A stretch of DNA of 64,000 bases from Glandiceps talaboti (GCF_964340395.1 NC_135561.1:5534518-5598517); one strand, 5' to 3'; counted from the first letter of the stretch, positions 15,117 to 28,535 are shown. The notes: a model not told the origin generated them from the sequence alone. Program-made: numbers and translations.

Positions 15117-18100
15117 TGTATGTATGTATGTATGTATGTATGTATGTATGTATGTATGTATGTATGTATGTATGTATGTATGTATGTATGTATGTATGTA
15201 TGTATGTATGTATGTATGTATGTATGTATGTATGTATGTATGTATGTATGTATGTATGTACATGTATGTATGTATGTATGTATGTATGTATGTATGTATG
15301 TATGTATGTATGTATGTATGTATGTATGTATGTATGTATGTATGTATGTACATGTATGTATGTATGTATGTATGTATGTATGTATGTATGTATGTATGTA
15401 TGTATGTATGTATGTATGTATGTGTGTATGTATGTATGTATGTATGTATGTATGTATGTATGTATGTATGTATGTATGTATGTATGTACGTACGTACGTA
15501 CGTACGTACGTACGTAATCGAGAGTAACCGTACTAAACCAACATATCTTTACTCCACAGACACAAACACACTTGTCACCAATGAAACTTACATACAGACA
15601 ACGTTGATTGGTACGTCAGTAGCCAGGACTACCTATGAATCGACCACTACAACAACAACTACTACTATTCCTACAACTCTACCACCACCGATTGGATTTT
15701 GTGGTGGTACTTATAGAAACTATGAGGGGGAATTTTACTCCCCTAATTACCCCTACAGTTATCCGATAGGAGTCAGTTGTATATATAGAATTCTGCCACC
15801 AGATGAGGGCGCATTGCAATATATCATGGTAAGTATACTATACCAGTAGAGTGTTACAGTTAGTATAAACCGATTTTAGCTATTCGATTAACCTGCTACC
15901 GACCGATCTAGTTCAGAACTACCCTCATGTCAAATATTCACCAAATCGACCAATTTAATTATCCATCAGAACTATCAACAATCGATTTAAGCGATCAACT
16001 GAATGTTGACCAGCTGTCCAAGATACACATATACTCTGGTCGTCGCACTAAGTTGTCGTAAAATTTAACGACAGACTGACAATGCCCCAAATCAAATTAC
16101 AAAAAAAATCACTACAGAATCACTAATTCACAAGTTAACTTATGGACAAATGTAACCAAGTTAAGGGAGCTTTCAGTAATTACAAGGGAGGGGGGAGACT
16201 GGGAGAATTACGGGGTGTCACTTCTTTACAAATCGGTTATCAGGGATAGGCGATATATTGGATTAGGGGAGGTCACATTTCTCTTTAACCCATTGTATTG
16301 TCTTACTTTTCATTATTTATCATTTTTGGCATCCCTGCACTGCATGCTGCTACCGGTTCCACACCCCACTGCTGCCACTGGGTTAGGATTAGGGTTGGGT
16401 ACTGTAATATCAGAACATATCAGTTAAATCACTGCTGACAGTATTGAAATATTTTAACCATTTTAAAGAAATATTTGAACGGGGGGGGGGTCATGTTTTA
16501 GAAAAAAAAATGAGATAGGACCATTTTTTAGTAAGACGGAAATTGGGGGGGGGGGGTCATATTTTATGCAACAGACTCGGCCTGATTTACCCCGGCCTTC
16601 CCCTTGTAATGACTGAAGGCTTCCCAATTAACACAATTACTCGTTCAATAATGATCCAAATAGGTGACCATCATCATGCCAAATTTACTAAGCATACCAT
16701 TGATGCATAGCAACACTTATCATCGCCATTGTAACATCTACTATTAAATACACCGTCCGATTTCTCAAGGACACGGGTTCAATAAGAATCTCTACAACAA
16801 TTTTAGAAGTACTCTGGCACAAATAAACATATTAATAGATTATTTTTTGTCTCAGTTGACGTTCGAAGAATTCGACCTCAAGGGAGGTTCCTGCTATGAC
16901 GATAGGCTAACAGTGAGAGAGACGTACGGGGCAAGTGGTCCACTTATTGGGACATACTGTGGTGGAATCGGAAGAACGCCGCCACAGATCATAGTAACTA
17001 GTGAAACAAATGGCATGCATTTGGAATTCATCACTGGTGGTAATAACGAAGGCAACATTGGGTTTCACGCCCGCTATCAAATTATAGAGACACTTCCAAC
17101 AGCGCCACCTGGCGGTGAGTGTTTGCTTCTTCAAAACGTACATGTTATATGCGTTTCACAGTTGTGTGTGTTTTTCTGGATGGGGGCACGTGTCAAATTT
17201 AACTAGCATGATGATCAGAGAAAGCTTTTTGTAATAAATAATACATGTTAATGAAATTAAAAGTTTACATATCACCATGGTAAGGTTTCATATTTCAATT
17301 TGGGAGACAGTGATTTATGCGAACTTTCACACATACTAGCTTGAATACTTTAAACGTGATTTCAGTGTCTCTACGTACAGAAGACGGCTTACTCATCAGT
17401 AACTTCAAAGTAGGACGACATTAGTACAAGTTTCCAGTGTATCACGATTATTCGCAAATACTTCATAATGTAACTGTATTGAATTCTTTAGCCATCTCTA
17501 GTTAGTGTAAACAGTGTCTCCTGCCATACACCCTACACGTGTACGGTCTATGCCTCTGTTACAAGAATAGTTTATAAGGTAGGTATGCCGTTATGAGGCG
17601 CCCTTAGGCTTAACCCCTTCAGTTCAGCGAAAGGACGTATCTTAGATTCTACTAAGAGCAGTATTAGTAGGTAAAGTGTACCTGAGTTCAGCCATGGACC
17701 CTATACGTGTAGGGTCTATGGTTTTGCACATGTGTTATATCAGAGTTCCACACCAACGGTGTGGTAATAGGTATGAACATCTATACAAAGTTAACTGATT
17801 CTTACTTATGGAGGCAAAGATAAACATATTCACACCAGTTTAATTACCACCATTATTCTTCAACAGAGTTACCAACCCCTCCGACTGGCCAATGTGGCGG
17901 AAATTTTGATAACGACGTCACTAGATATGAAGGTTTTGGTTCACCATACCACCCTGATCTGTATCCACCTCATCAAGACTGTTTCTACGTTATCAGAGTT
18001 TCAACTTCAGAGAATGTTGAGGTAAGAAATATTCTTAAAAAATGTCCTATACAGAGAGCCGTGTACCAACCTCTAATTAGACAGTGACATACAATCGTTG

Positions 18101-20711
18101 GCGGCGCTCCAATAATCTCCACTACACGCATACTCATTACGTTCTCTGTTCCTATCACTATTTACAATATTCCCAAGCAGTTGATAACTTAGACTGTAAA
18201 AAGACAGTCGTCGGTGACGATTTGTGACATTCTACACTTTATATCAGAGCGCCCCCAACGACATATACGAATATTTTTTTCTCGGTTGTTGCGCACATTG
18301 ATGTCATCACATATTAGTGACTGTATTGTAACTTAGGATGACAATGTCTATTATCAGTAACACTAACATTTTAGATCTTGTGAAACAGTTTTTGTCTATA
18401 GTATGACGCTAGTATTAACACAACTTCTGTTTTGTTTTCCAGTTACTATTTACTTGGTTTGAAATCCAGCAATCGTATGACTGTGATTCAGACTACACCT
18501 TGATTAGAGATGGTCGTGACGTACTATCATCACCATTGATTGGTAAATACTGTGGTAGTTACCACAACGGTACAGGTCACCCACCACCGACCTACATACG
18601 AACTACTGGATACTTTGCTAGTATTCAATTCATTTCAGACTCCACTCAATCGTACACAGGGTTCTACGTAAACTTCGATTCGACCGCCAGTTCAAATGAA
18701 AGGACACAGACGACCACTTCTGGTGAGTATGTAAAGTGGTACAAAGAGATGTATTTGATTTTAAGTTCACTGATCGCCCGATGCGCATGACCGATTGAAG
18801 TACTTTTTTTTGTTTGTTGACAAACACGGTCCGTCACGTGGCATTTAAACATCCAAGCTTCCGATCCCTACATTTGATTTGGCTTACTTGTGTGACGCTC
18901 TGAGCGCATTTGTGGGAAAGCTCTTTCACAGCACATGGCATGTACACTTCTGCTCACATCATTGTTTACACATGGACGACAAGCTAGCTTACATGTGACA
19001 GTAAGCTCGTATGATAGTCAGGTACATTTTGTAAAGAGTAAATGACAATTGACCAGAATGATTCAATCATTTATATATGGCAAAGGTTTAGTTTATTCTC
19101 CAATTAATCGGTCAATATTTACGGAAACTAGTGAGAAGTCACCCTACCAGCTACCGGAGCTTTAACACACACACGCATTTCGCCCATGTCATTATATTTC
19201 CAGGTTATTGTGATACAATAATGTAGGAAAGGGCTACGCATACATATTGTCTCATTTGGGTTAAATTACTGTTTTCTTTCAGTTTGTAGTAACATGACGA
19301 GGATATTGACGAACAGGGGTGGTTTGTTGGTCTCCCATGACAACTATGGCAAATCAAAATATGCAAATGAGGATAATGAATGTGTAATGAGGATACAAGG
19401 TCAAAGTGAAAACGAACACATTTATTACAGCGTCATAGAAATGGAGTTAAGACCCACAGGTAAGTGTGATGTAAGGTAACAACAACGTAAATGGATGGCA
19501 TGGTTTACATATCTTTAAAAAATAGAATTAATACTTCAAAAAAATGTACGGTTGCAGTAAAATGGATATGGTCGGATAATCGGAAGCCACTATTTTCCAT
19601 TCTGCAGGCATGGGAATGTCATGATATGATAGGATGTTGTGTGTCTCGTATGTGTTTACAGCTAAGTCGATGTTGGTTTGGTGTTTCACTCACGGAACAT
19701 TACATTTTGACACAAAGATAGACATATTCCAACAGAGCCACAACAAATACAGCAGGATCCTTTGCGCAATCACATTGTACAGTGATAAGCAGTGATATTC
19801 TTTTACAGTGCAGTAAAACATAGCACATGGATTTGATGATTTTAATGGCTTCAATTGTTTATATTCTAACTGATAATCAACATATATCACCCTGACTACT
19901 TCTGCATCCCCACTGTGTGCGGCACCTATGTATTTTTTTGCATTATAATTTGTCCGAGTGCGTGTAAAACATGTCACGTTACATGTCATGTGAAACACCA
20001 AGCCAACATCATTTTAGCTGTATATACGGAATAAAGAAAGAGTCAAGCAACATCCAATATTCTAGACCGTTTACTGGGCTGTTCAGATTCATCGTTAGTT
20101 GGTCATACCTCGTACTCTTCTAAAAAAAAAGATCGCGATGTAAACAGACTGTAATATTCAGACAAATCTTGAAATTTTGAATCTCAAACAATTACCTGGT
20201 AGACTGTAAAATGCGTCGCCGGGGCGTCCTTATCACGCCCTTTAAATTTGTTGTAAAGAATTGGAAGAGCGCCCCCAACGGCCGTTCTTTCAATCAAGTT
20301 GCTTTCTTGGTTGATAATTTCAAACTAACCCCACTGTTTATCAATGGAAGTTGGACGGATTATTTGTATAATTCTGGTGTCTTTATGTATTACAGAACAA
20401 GGGTGTGACAAGGACTATGATGACGCAATGGTTATAGTTGATCCTGCAGCGTCGAGAACGATGGCTACACACTGCTGGAAAGACACAGGTCATCATAGCC
20501 CTTCTGATAATGTTATAGATATATACTTCTATACACATCAGCACGACGACGGTGGATACTACAGTGGATTCGAGTCTTTATATACTGTCTTTTACTACCC
20601 TATAAGTACGTATACCCTGATATCAATTCAGCACTCTGTATCGATCAAATTCCGATCATTTGGTGGGGTTCTTGTAATTACGTAGTACAGCGCCACCAAC
20701 GATTGGATTGT

Positions 20712-20754
<43 letters not shown>

Positions 20755-21884
20755 TGTGTGTACATGTATACGTAGCACGGAAGGGAGAACAAATTGTGTC
20801 TATTTCGAATCGTAGATTGGTATGGTAGGGAGTTTTTGAACTTAACAGAGACAGACATTTTGAATTGGCGATACAAGCATTGTAACTTCAATTGTCTTTC
20901 GTTGGTATTTTTGTTACATATTTGGAAATCTACTTGTGATATTTCAGCCACTAACTTCATGTTGAATCACACCAATTAAATGGCAGAACAGTGTGGTATT
21001 GCATGATTGCGTAATATCTCCCTTAAGACAGCTAGGGGGCTATTCGACTGTAAGATACGTTGGGGTTGACCGATGTATGAGGGCGTGCCTTACACTAAAG
21101 AGTATTGGCCACATTAAAAATGTGGAGAGCTTTATAATAACCTTATATGGGTATTCGAGCTTTTTCCCTTTTCCAACAGTATATATTCTAGTCGCCATTA
21201 GCCCCATACTAGATAGCAAACTAGCAGCCTCGACCCAGGCTAAACAGCTATTCAAATTGCTGGATTGCAACCCCACAACTAGAACTTTATGTAGAAATAT
21301 GTATATCAAATAAAATGACAATGTCATAACTGTGTGGTTATCAATACATTGGAAAAACGCCACACTGTCGTTTTTAAAGTCTTTTTGTGCTTGCCACATT
21401 CAAACACCTTTAGCATACTACTGTATACTGACGCCTGTTAGATTTTCTTCTAAAACAAGTCTACTAGTATATCTAATAGTGCAAAAAGTGTGTTTTGAAA
21501 ATGAGGGTCTCAGTTATAGACTTGAGATTCCTTGAAAGTTTCCTTTGACTTTCTTGTAGAATTGTCTGCTAATAAAACTGATATAACATCATTTACATTC
21601 CTAGATAATGAGTGTGAAGGAAATGATTATCTCTGCTATAAAGATAATTGGTGTATTGCTGAGTGGTTAGTTTGTGACGGCTATCAACACTGTCGACAAG
21701 GATATGATGAAGAAAATTGTGGAAGTAGGTACTCTTTCAACCATTTGAATGATCAATTAAAACGCTCCATCCATCCATCCATCCATCCATCCATCCATCC
21801 ATCCATCCATCCATTCATCCATCCATCCATCCATCCATCCATCCATCCATCCATCCATCCATCCATCCATCCATCCATCCATCC

Positions 21885-21961
<77 letters not shown>

Positions 21962-24496
21962 CCAGTCCACCACCCACCCACCCACCCACCCACCCGTCAG
22001 TCAGTCAGTCAGTCAGTCAGTCAGTCAGTCAGTCAGTCAGTCAGTCAGTCAGTCAGTCAGTCAGTCAGTCAGTCAGTCAGTCAGTTAGTCAATCAGTCAG
22101 TCAGTCAGTCAATCGATCAATCAATCAATATATCGATTAATCGATAAATCATGCAAGCAATCAGAGTCAATCAGTTTATAAAACACAAAATTTCAGTTGA
22201 CTGTTTGCCTCTGTGCACACGCACTCACGCAAGCACACACGTGTGATATGTATGTGCCTGCGTGTTTGCTTGCATGCATGCATGCATGCATGCATGTATG
22301 CATGTATGCATGCATGCATGTATGTATGTATGTATGTATGTATGTATGTATGTATGTATGTATGTATGTATGTATGTATGTATGTATGTATGTATGTATG
22401 TATGTGTGTGTGTGTGCGCGTGAGTGCGTGCGTGCGTGCGTGCATGCGTGCATGCATGCATGCATGCATGCATGCATGCATGCATGCATGTATGTATGTA
22501 TGTATGTATGTATGTATGTATGTATGTATGTATGTATATATGTATTTGTTGGTCATTTGATACCTGTCATATAGATATGTTTGTCTAAAGGTGAATATCT
22601 AATATCTTTTCAGGGACTACAGAGGACTGGTTGTTCAGTTTACTTGTTTTGGTGGTTATCATCTTTTCTATATTAGTTCTGTATATGTACAGAAAGTTAC
22701 GTAACCAGAGAACATCTACACAGACCAGGTAACAGTGGAATTCTAGTTAGCTAGATGTAATATTACAAAGTGTTACAACCATTTACAACGTTGATTAGCG
22801 ATGGTTGTGAATAGAAAGTCGTTTTATCAGTGGGAGGCAATTAAAAGATGGCTATGAAGAAGCCGAAAAATCTTCTCCTTATCACATACATGTATCACAC
22901 AATATAAATATAATGTACAGCGTGTAGCAGGATGCAATCCGCAAAAGTTCTTCAAACCATACCGACATAGGAATCGTGTGTTGAGTGTGCGCATTTGTGT
23001 AAGTGGTATCATACTCTATGTTATGGTAAAAATGGTGTATATATCGCCGGTGAGCGAATTTAATGATAGCTTGATAGTGTAAGAACAAGGCTTCTCGACA
23101 TCTTCAAAGCCAGTTTGAATTGTCCACCACTGATAAAACAGCATTCTAATAAGTTATTTCTAATGACAGTGCAAATGAAAAATAATAAAATAAACGAGGT
23201 TTTTACCAGTAAATCAGAGAACTAAAAAGTTCGTTTGAGTTTTAATGCCCTTTGTTGCTAGAATTTATAATAATAGCACAATTTAGTTTGGACAAGTAAT
23301 TTTACTTGCAAATTTCTTACGGTTTTCGCGTTCTCATTGTATAACTGAGGGTTTGGTTATATACCTGTAGTAATTTCACCATAGAGGTCGCTGTTTCGAA
23401 AAAGCTGTTTCCATTAACTCAAGTTTCCTCGGGGAGCAAAAGTATTGGTCCACGGAGTCGCGAAAGCATACTTTTCACTTTTCACCGTATTGTTATATAT
23501 GTTTTTCATGTTGTCTTTTCTATTTTTAGAACAAGACAAGCCAACACGTCAAATTATGACCCTGAACTATTCCCCCCTGCTTCTCCTCCTGTACCACCAC
23601 CGTATTCGGAAGAACCACCAGATTATTGTGAGCTGTACGACCCATCCGGCGAAGGAATTGATAATCCAGCTTTGGCCATTTCAATGATGTCACTGGATGG
23701 TGAAAATATGGTCCAAACCGATACAGAATATCCCTCTGAGCCTCCTCCATCCTACGAGCTCTCACTTGCACAGTCGACAGACAATATAGCGAACACTGAC
23801 GAAACCAATACTTCAACCGGTCAAGAAGAAAATTCCCGGGAAAATGACAGAGGCGATAACAGTTCGGATGATTCCGGAATTCTTGATGTAGGGAATGAAA
23901 ATGAAGTTAATTCGGTCGCAGAGAACATAGATGATGACCGTCCCGAACAAACTCTGACGTCAGCAAATTATGATCCCGAACAAACTCTGACGTATGACAA
24001 TTCAGCTTGTGAACATACGTCATCAGAGACTCCTCCTGATAACACGGACATCGTCATCACCACACAGGACGAGCATGCGCTGTCACCCACAGTTGATAAT
24101 AGTGACAATTCTCAGGCCCAAACGACCCTTTCACAAATTGCAAACAACTATACAAATATCCCACCACCAGAATTAGACGAAAACTCAAGCGATCCCACAG
24201 TCAGCGCAGATTACAGTATCAGTGCCTTAGACAGTAATAGTCAAGTGGAAGGAAGTACAATACTTGTAGTAGAAGATGACGTAGAAGAAAACAGTCCGGG
24301 TCTTGAAGAATCCCGTAGCCATGGAGACATATTAGATGGCGATGGAGTAGGGGACACATGCACTGATATGCAGCAAGAAAACGCAGACTCCAGTCTAAAC
24401 ATACCTGTAGAAAACAGCGATCAATCTACCGTACAAGCTGAAAACCCAAATCTTCCCCAATACAATATGATTCACTGCCATGTGTCTATACTATAA
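14279..24496 (+). CDS. CUB x3 / LDLa / single-pass membrane protein with PPxY cytoplasmic tail
   Basis: Ten exons: 14279-14450, 15560-15828, 16856-17114, 17867-18021, 18443-18722, 19283-19459, 20396-20605, 21560-21724, 22614-22728, 23530-24496. All borders are GT-AG and in phase, giving 922 residues. An N-terminal hydrophobic signal/anchor (about 13-28) precedes a Thr-rich linker. CUB1 (about 107-225) and CUB2 (about 240-368) each show the four Cys and are each split by a phase-0 intron. A divergent third CUB-like unit spans about 379-510, and one LDLa module (six Cys, CDGYQHC) about 525-561. The LDLa has His and Gln where acidic Ca ligands are usual. TM segment at about 569-588. The acidic tail of about 330 residues carries PPPY, PPDY and PPSY near 623-676, classic ligands of WW domains such as NEDD4-family ubiquitin ligases. 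No named orthologue recognised; probably a cell-surface receptor or adaptor. Confidence 0.85.
15083..15517. repeat. (ATGT)n microsatellite ending in (ACGT)n
   Basis: About 430 bp in intron 1 of the CUB gene, ending only about 45 bp before the exon-2 acceptor. The last 30 bp switch to TACG units. Its long open frames are artefacts of a 4-nt repeat without stops. Confidence 0.95.
16165..16625. mobile_element. MITE-like element in CUB-gene intron 2
   Basis: Terminal inverted repeats of about 30 bp: GGGAGCTTTCAGTAATTACA at the left and the reverse complement of GGGAAGCCTTCAGTCATTAC at the right. The interior of about 400 bp has two G-runs and no credible gene. The left edge abuts TTAA and the right edge AATTAA; the target duplication is unclear. 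Confidence 0.65.
17496..17740. repeat. duplicated palindromic blocks in CUB-gene intron 3
   Basis: Two copies of a self-complementary block, CCCTACACGTGTACGG near 17529 and CCCTATACGTGTAGGG near 17699. Each is followed by GTCTATG, in a degenerate direct repeat of about 170-bp period. Confidence 0.5.
20714..20760. repeat. (GT)n microsatellite
   Basis: Dinucleotide run in intron 7 of the CUB gene. Confidence 0.9.
21766..22545. repeat. mosaic of successive tetranucleotide arrays
   Basis: In intron 8 of the CUB gene, starting 41 bp after the LDLa exon: (ATCC)n to about 21887, (ATCA)n to about 21960, (CACC)n to about 21995, (GTCA)n to about 22115, mixed ATCA/ATCG, then (after about 130 bp of unique sequence) ATGC/ATGT/GTGC arrays to about 22545. 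Confidence 0.95.
22808..23165. mobile_element. MITE/foldback element, family A copy 2
   Basis: In the last intron of the CUB gene. The left arm includes GTTTTATCAGTGGGAGGCAATT and GAAGCC...TCTCCTTATCACA. The right arm is its reverse complement (TTCAAAGCCAGTTTGAATTGTC, CCACTGATAAAACAGCATTCT). It matches the arms of the element at 3275-3721. Confidence 0.7.
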
Positions 24497-25610
24497 TATA
24501 AGATTTTCATGATCCCCTCCATCCAGTCGTGAACTGAAAGAGTTTTTAAAAATTAGGGAATCTTTTGTTTACAAACTTGTTTGCTGAAATATAACTTGCG
24601 TCTTCCATTTATAGTAACGCATCATTTAATGTTCTGTTTTGAATAATGAAGTGTTGTTTTCCATCATGGGGTATAAATTGAAACTGCCTTAATGTTATTA
24701 TCGACACACTGTCATGTACAGTTTCGACGCAGACTCTTAAAAGTATTTTGTTGTGTGTCAGTTCAAGGTTCTTTTTTTCAACTAGTGATACTGCACTGTA
24801 AATTGCAGACACTATGAAAAACAGACACGCAAAACGACTATAGTGATACTTTACGTCAATCAATTTACAATTATAACGAGTGCACTTTTGGAAAGGTATG
24901 CATAGTAGTAAACCTTTCACGCATTTGTTATATCTTGTCATGTCTTGCCTCATTAATGACAAAGATGTGTAAATTAACTAGATTTAGTGAGTCCTTATGA
25001 CAAATCCCACCTAATTTGCACCAGTGTCAAGTATTTGTTTTTCTTTCGTTTGCATTTAGTTTTGCAGCATGATTTACAACATGGCGTAGCCGTAGTATTT
25101 CTTCCTGTACATTACGCTGACATGTACATTGACGGGTTATTCTTCGGCAATGTTTACACACACACTTTTAACTTCATTATTAATTTCTACACATCGGCTT
25201 ATGTAAACTGATTTCTGAGTAAGCTACATATTTTTCAACAGTACTGATTCAATCAAGAACTAAATGTGCGATACAACACCAATCCACCTCAAAAGATACT
25301 CATGATCAGACCATCACAAACACAATTAACCACATTAGCACCCTCCTCCACAACCACCACGTACAACTTAAGTCTCGCACAGTTCAACAATCGTTAGCTT
25401 GTGATCAGTCACAGTATATTTCACATTATTACAAAGTATTTTTCCTTAAGAGGGGACTTCTTGAAGAAGAAAAATTGTTGTTGGCTACGAAATGTTCACA
25501 TCGGCTTGAAGTTGATGGAGATCAACTTCTAATAACAATGATTTACGTGTTTTGGAGGAACAGAGGACTATAGATATTTTGAAGCAGTCTTTGATATGTA
25601 AATAAATAAG
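24497..25610 (+). other. probable 3'UTR of the CUB gene
   Basis: No coding potential seen. AATAAA at 25601-25606, about 1.1 kb after the stop, is the first convincing poly(A) signal. Confidence 0.45.
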
Positions 25611-26200
25611 ATAAATTCATATATTAAAATAAATCTGCGTGAAGCGTGGTATATTAAAAGTGATTGAAATAGCATGATGTACATGTACATAGTCTGTTTG
25701 GCACGACGTGTTGTGTAGTGCTACCCCTAGTGCTACCCTATCAGTCCGCAACCAAAAAGAGCAGCCCAATCAATTAGGGCAGAGCCGAATGACACGACGA
25801 ATCTTATTATGATGAGGGGGGGGGGGGGGCTAATTTGATTCGTGTGCGTACATCATGTGAAGTATCGTTTAGTCGTAAAGTGTATGCTTTCGTGTTACTG
25901 ACGGAAGAGGGCGTCTGTATTATTCGTAGTAGTGAACGATTTTAGCACGTGACATACGAGACATATATACATATAAAGAGAATGAACGACTAAAATTAAT
26001 ATAGACTTGAACGTGTGTACTTAAATAACGTTGGTCTAAATAACGTTGGCTGCACTTTTATCACATAATCTACAAAAAAGCCTATGACGTAATCTCCCTG
26101 TAATTCTTGTGGTATGTATGGATAGCTTGAATCATATGAAAGTGTTATCAAAGCATTACCAGTCTCTACATAAAGATGATTTGTCTATGAATGGTTGAAC

Positions 26201-26383
26201 CACAGGCACTTGTTTCCCGAGATATGTTTTAGAAAACAAGTGTATATTTCGCGGTGTGTGGACTTACGCGATCCTAGAAACCCGTGTTATTTGACCCCTT
26301 TCATGTATTATCGGCCAAATATCTCAATATTATCGATATTTCATTATATTCTGAAACATGTCTCGGGGAAACAAGTGCCCGTG
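26201..26383. mobile_element. MITE, family D copy 1, with 8-bp target duplication
   Basis: Termini CACAGGCACTTGTTTCCCGA and reverse complement CACGGGCACTTGTTTCCCCG, flanked on both sides by the perfect direct repeat GGTTGAAC (26193-26200 and 26384-26391). 183 bp, no ORF. Confidence 0.8.
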
Positions 26384-26628
26384 GGTTGAACTATATCTGT
26401 AATGTTACCGTACCGGGATAAGCCGTTGTGGGCGCGGTCTAATCCCCCTCTGATAAACCCGGACCGATGACGTCATTGCAGTCTACATGTATTCCTTGAT
26501 CAGACAGTGAAAAAAAGTATATGCTTATTTTGGTCACTATGAGCATGGTTGTAATCATTAGTGATACGTCCTTGTATGATACTGTGAGTAAACAGAGCAG
26601 AGCCTCGTCGGGACATGTGACGTTGAAC

Positions 26629-26917
26629 CAATATTAAGGCACTTGTTACCCAAGATACAATGTTTCTATCAGAATACAATAAAATGTCGATAATATTGAC
26701 GTATTTAGCCAACTGTACATGAAAGGGGTAAATTACACTTGTTTCTATGATCGCGCAAGTTCACTCATGGTGAAATATTAGACTAGTATAAACAAGTGTA
26801 ATTTTACCCCTTTCATATATAGAGTTGGCTAAATATGTCTATATTATCGATATTATCGACATCTTATTGCATTCTGATAGAGACATTCTGATACATATCT
26901 CGAGCAATTGCCTGTGG
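26629..26917. mobile_element. MITE, family D copy 2
   Basis: Long palindrome related to copy 1: the left arm has GGCACTTGTTACCCAAGATA and AAAGGGGTAAATTACACTTG, and the right arm the complement (CAAGTGTAATTTTACCCCTTT, TCGAGCAATTGCCTGTG). Flanks GTTGAAC and GTTGTAC resemble a decayed version of the copy-1 target duplication. Confidence 0.7.
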
Positions 26918-27885
26918 GTTGTACTGTTGTCGGGACGGCTGTGACCTTTGACCTATGACTAACTCACAAATGATTAATATATTCATGATGATATATACTT
27001 AATCTAAAATGTAACCATTAACACCATAGCACAGATATCGCGGATAGGATCGCAGGTGAAACACGCATGAGCAGTCCGGTAAGTAAGCACGGTTATTAAT
27101 GGCGGCTCAAGGTTATATCGCGACTACATTTACATGTGTGTAATGCTGGATGTGAAGTACCTTCCCACTTACAAAAAGTACTGAAAACTTGTAGAGATAT
27201 CATACAAAGTTGTGATTTTGAGAAGTCGTCCAGACATGCTGAGTTAAGTGTACCCACTAAACAAGGAGTATCCTTACAGGTGATTACATAGCAGGTAAGA
27301 ACACCATGATTGGCCAAGAATGACAGGAATGTCGTTATTACCTTTCATCATACACAAGTTTGGGTTTTTGTTAAAACTTTATAGCTACTCGGAAAGTTGG
27401 CCAACACTCAACAGAAGATCATACACACTAGAAGACAATCTAAAATGCATTGAAGAACGACTCACCTATATAATCCCCTTGACCTTAATGCTTAACTCAA
27501 ATAAATGGAAAAAGGGCTATAAATATTAAATTTTTGACAGATCTCAATTTATAGTCTGCAATAATGGGATGTGGATAGTCTCGAATTATTTAGATTAATG
27601 GTGTCTTACCCAGACATTACTAATAATGTAACAATACATGTAATGGCGGTAGTACATATTTGAATATTACAAATAACACGTACAACGTAACGTACACATT
27701 GTGCAATGATTAATAATTAAACAACGTGCGTTACGAATGTGAGTAAATAAACAGTTGACCCATTCACCCGATGGCCTTCACATGGTAATACAAACAAAAA
27801 ACAAAGAAACAACTTCTTTCTCTATCTCTTAATTTTAGAATTATTGAAGGGGAATCTTTCTCTCTCCGGATATTGCATCATTTCT

Positions 27886-28480
27886 ATGGCTGGAACGGTT
27901 GGTTACAGAACCCCACCACCTGGTCATTATTTGCCCACCACGGATAATGATTGGACGACACCGAAATCTATTTTGACAACAATCGTTCCTAGTAAGTATC
28001 CAGTAGATGACAACACAGAGAAACAGAATGGTAAGTTTATATTCAGTCATCTTTGGGTTAGTCTGTTGTATGACCAGCTATGTATCTCAACAACGCCGTA
28101 AAGTGGCTATCTTTGAGTACACGCACGTGATACTACAATAATATAACCCAAATAGTAATACTCTATTAATCATACTACACTGAATGACAAGAACTGAAAA
28201 TTAGCATTTCATTGTCATTCCAGCGAACCTCTATATATCACTTTGATCGTGAAATAAATGGATACCATTTACTCTTCTGCCCCTCCCTGCTACACTTGCA
28301 TGTAATGACGGTCATATTCATAACTACAATTACGACCGTATCAATGACGACGACGGTCGTGGTGATAGTATGATGGAAAAGAAAATGACGATGATTAGTA
28401 AGAGGACGACATACTAGGTGATATATTTCAGGCTGGTGGTGGTCGTCCTTGTGTAGGGAAAATGACGATGGTGATGACGG

Positions 28481-28535
<55 letters not shown>

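Larger units (their letters stand above)
25611..27838. other. intergenic region (or intron) between the two PPxY genes
   Basis: It holds two family-D foldback elements and a poly-G run near 25817-25829. No exon recognised. ATGAGCAGTCCG|GTAAGT at 27067-27084 looks like a short first exon, but its phase 0 does not fit the phase-1 exon at 27839. Confidence 0.4.

Noticed and set aside
15034-15849. Long open frames of MYVC or HTYI repeats (also at 11872-12253, 22176-22574, 36116-36858)
   Set aside because: Products of stop-free tetranucleotide microsatellites open on both strands; no gene signal. Only the last part of 15034-15849 (from 15560) is a real exon.
23526-23816. Antisense ORF over the PPxY tail exon
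   Set aside because: Shadow of the real coding exon on the plus strand.
27067-27084. Short first exon ATGAGCAGTCCG before a GTAAGT donor for the second PPxY gene
   Set aside because: It ends in phase 0 whereas the next exon at 27839 needs phase 1; kept only as a remark.
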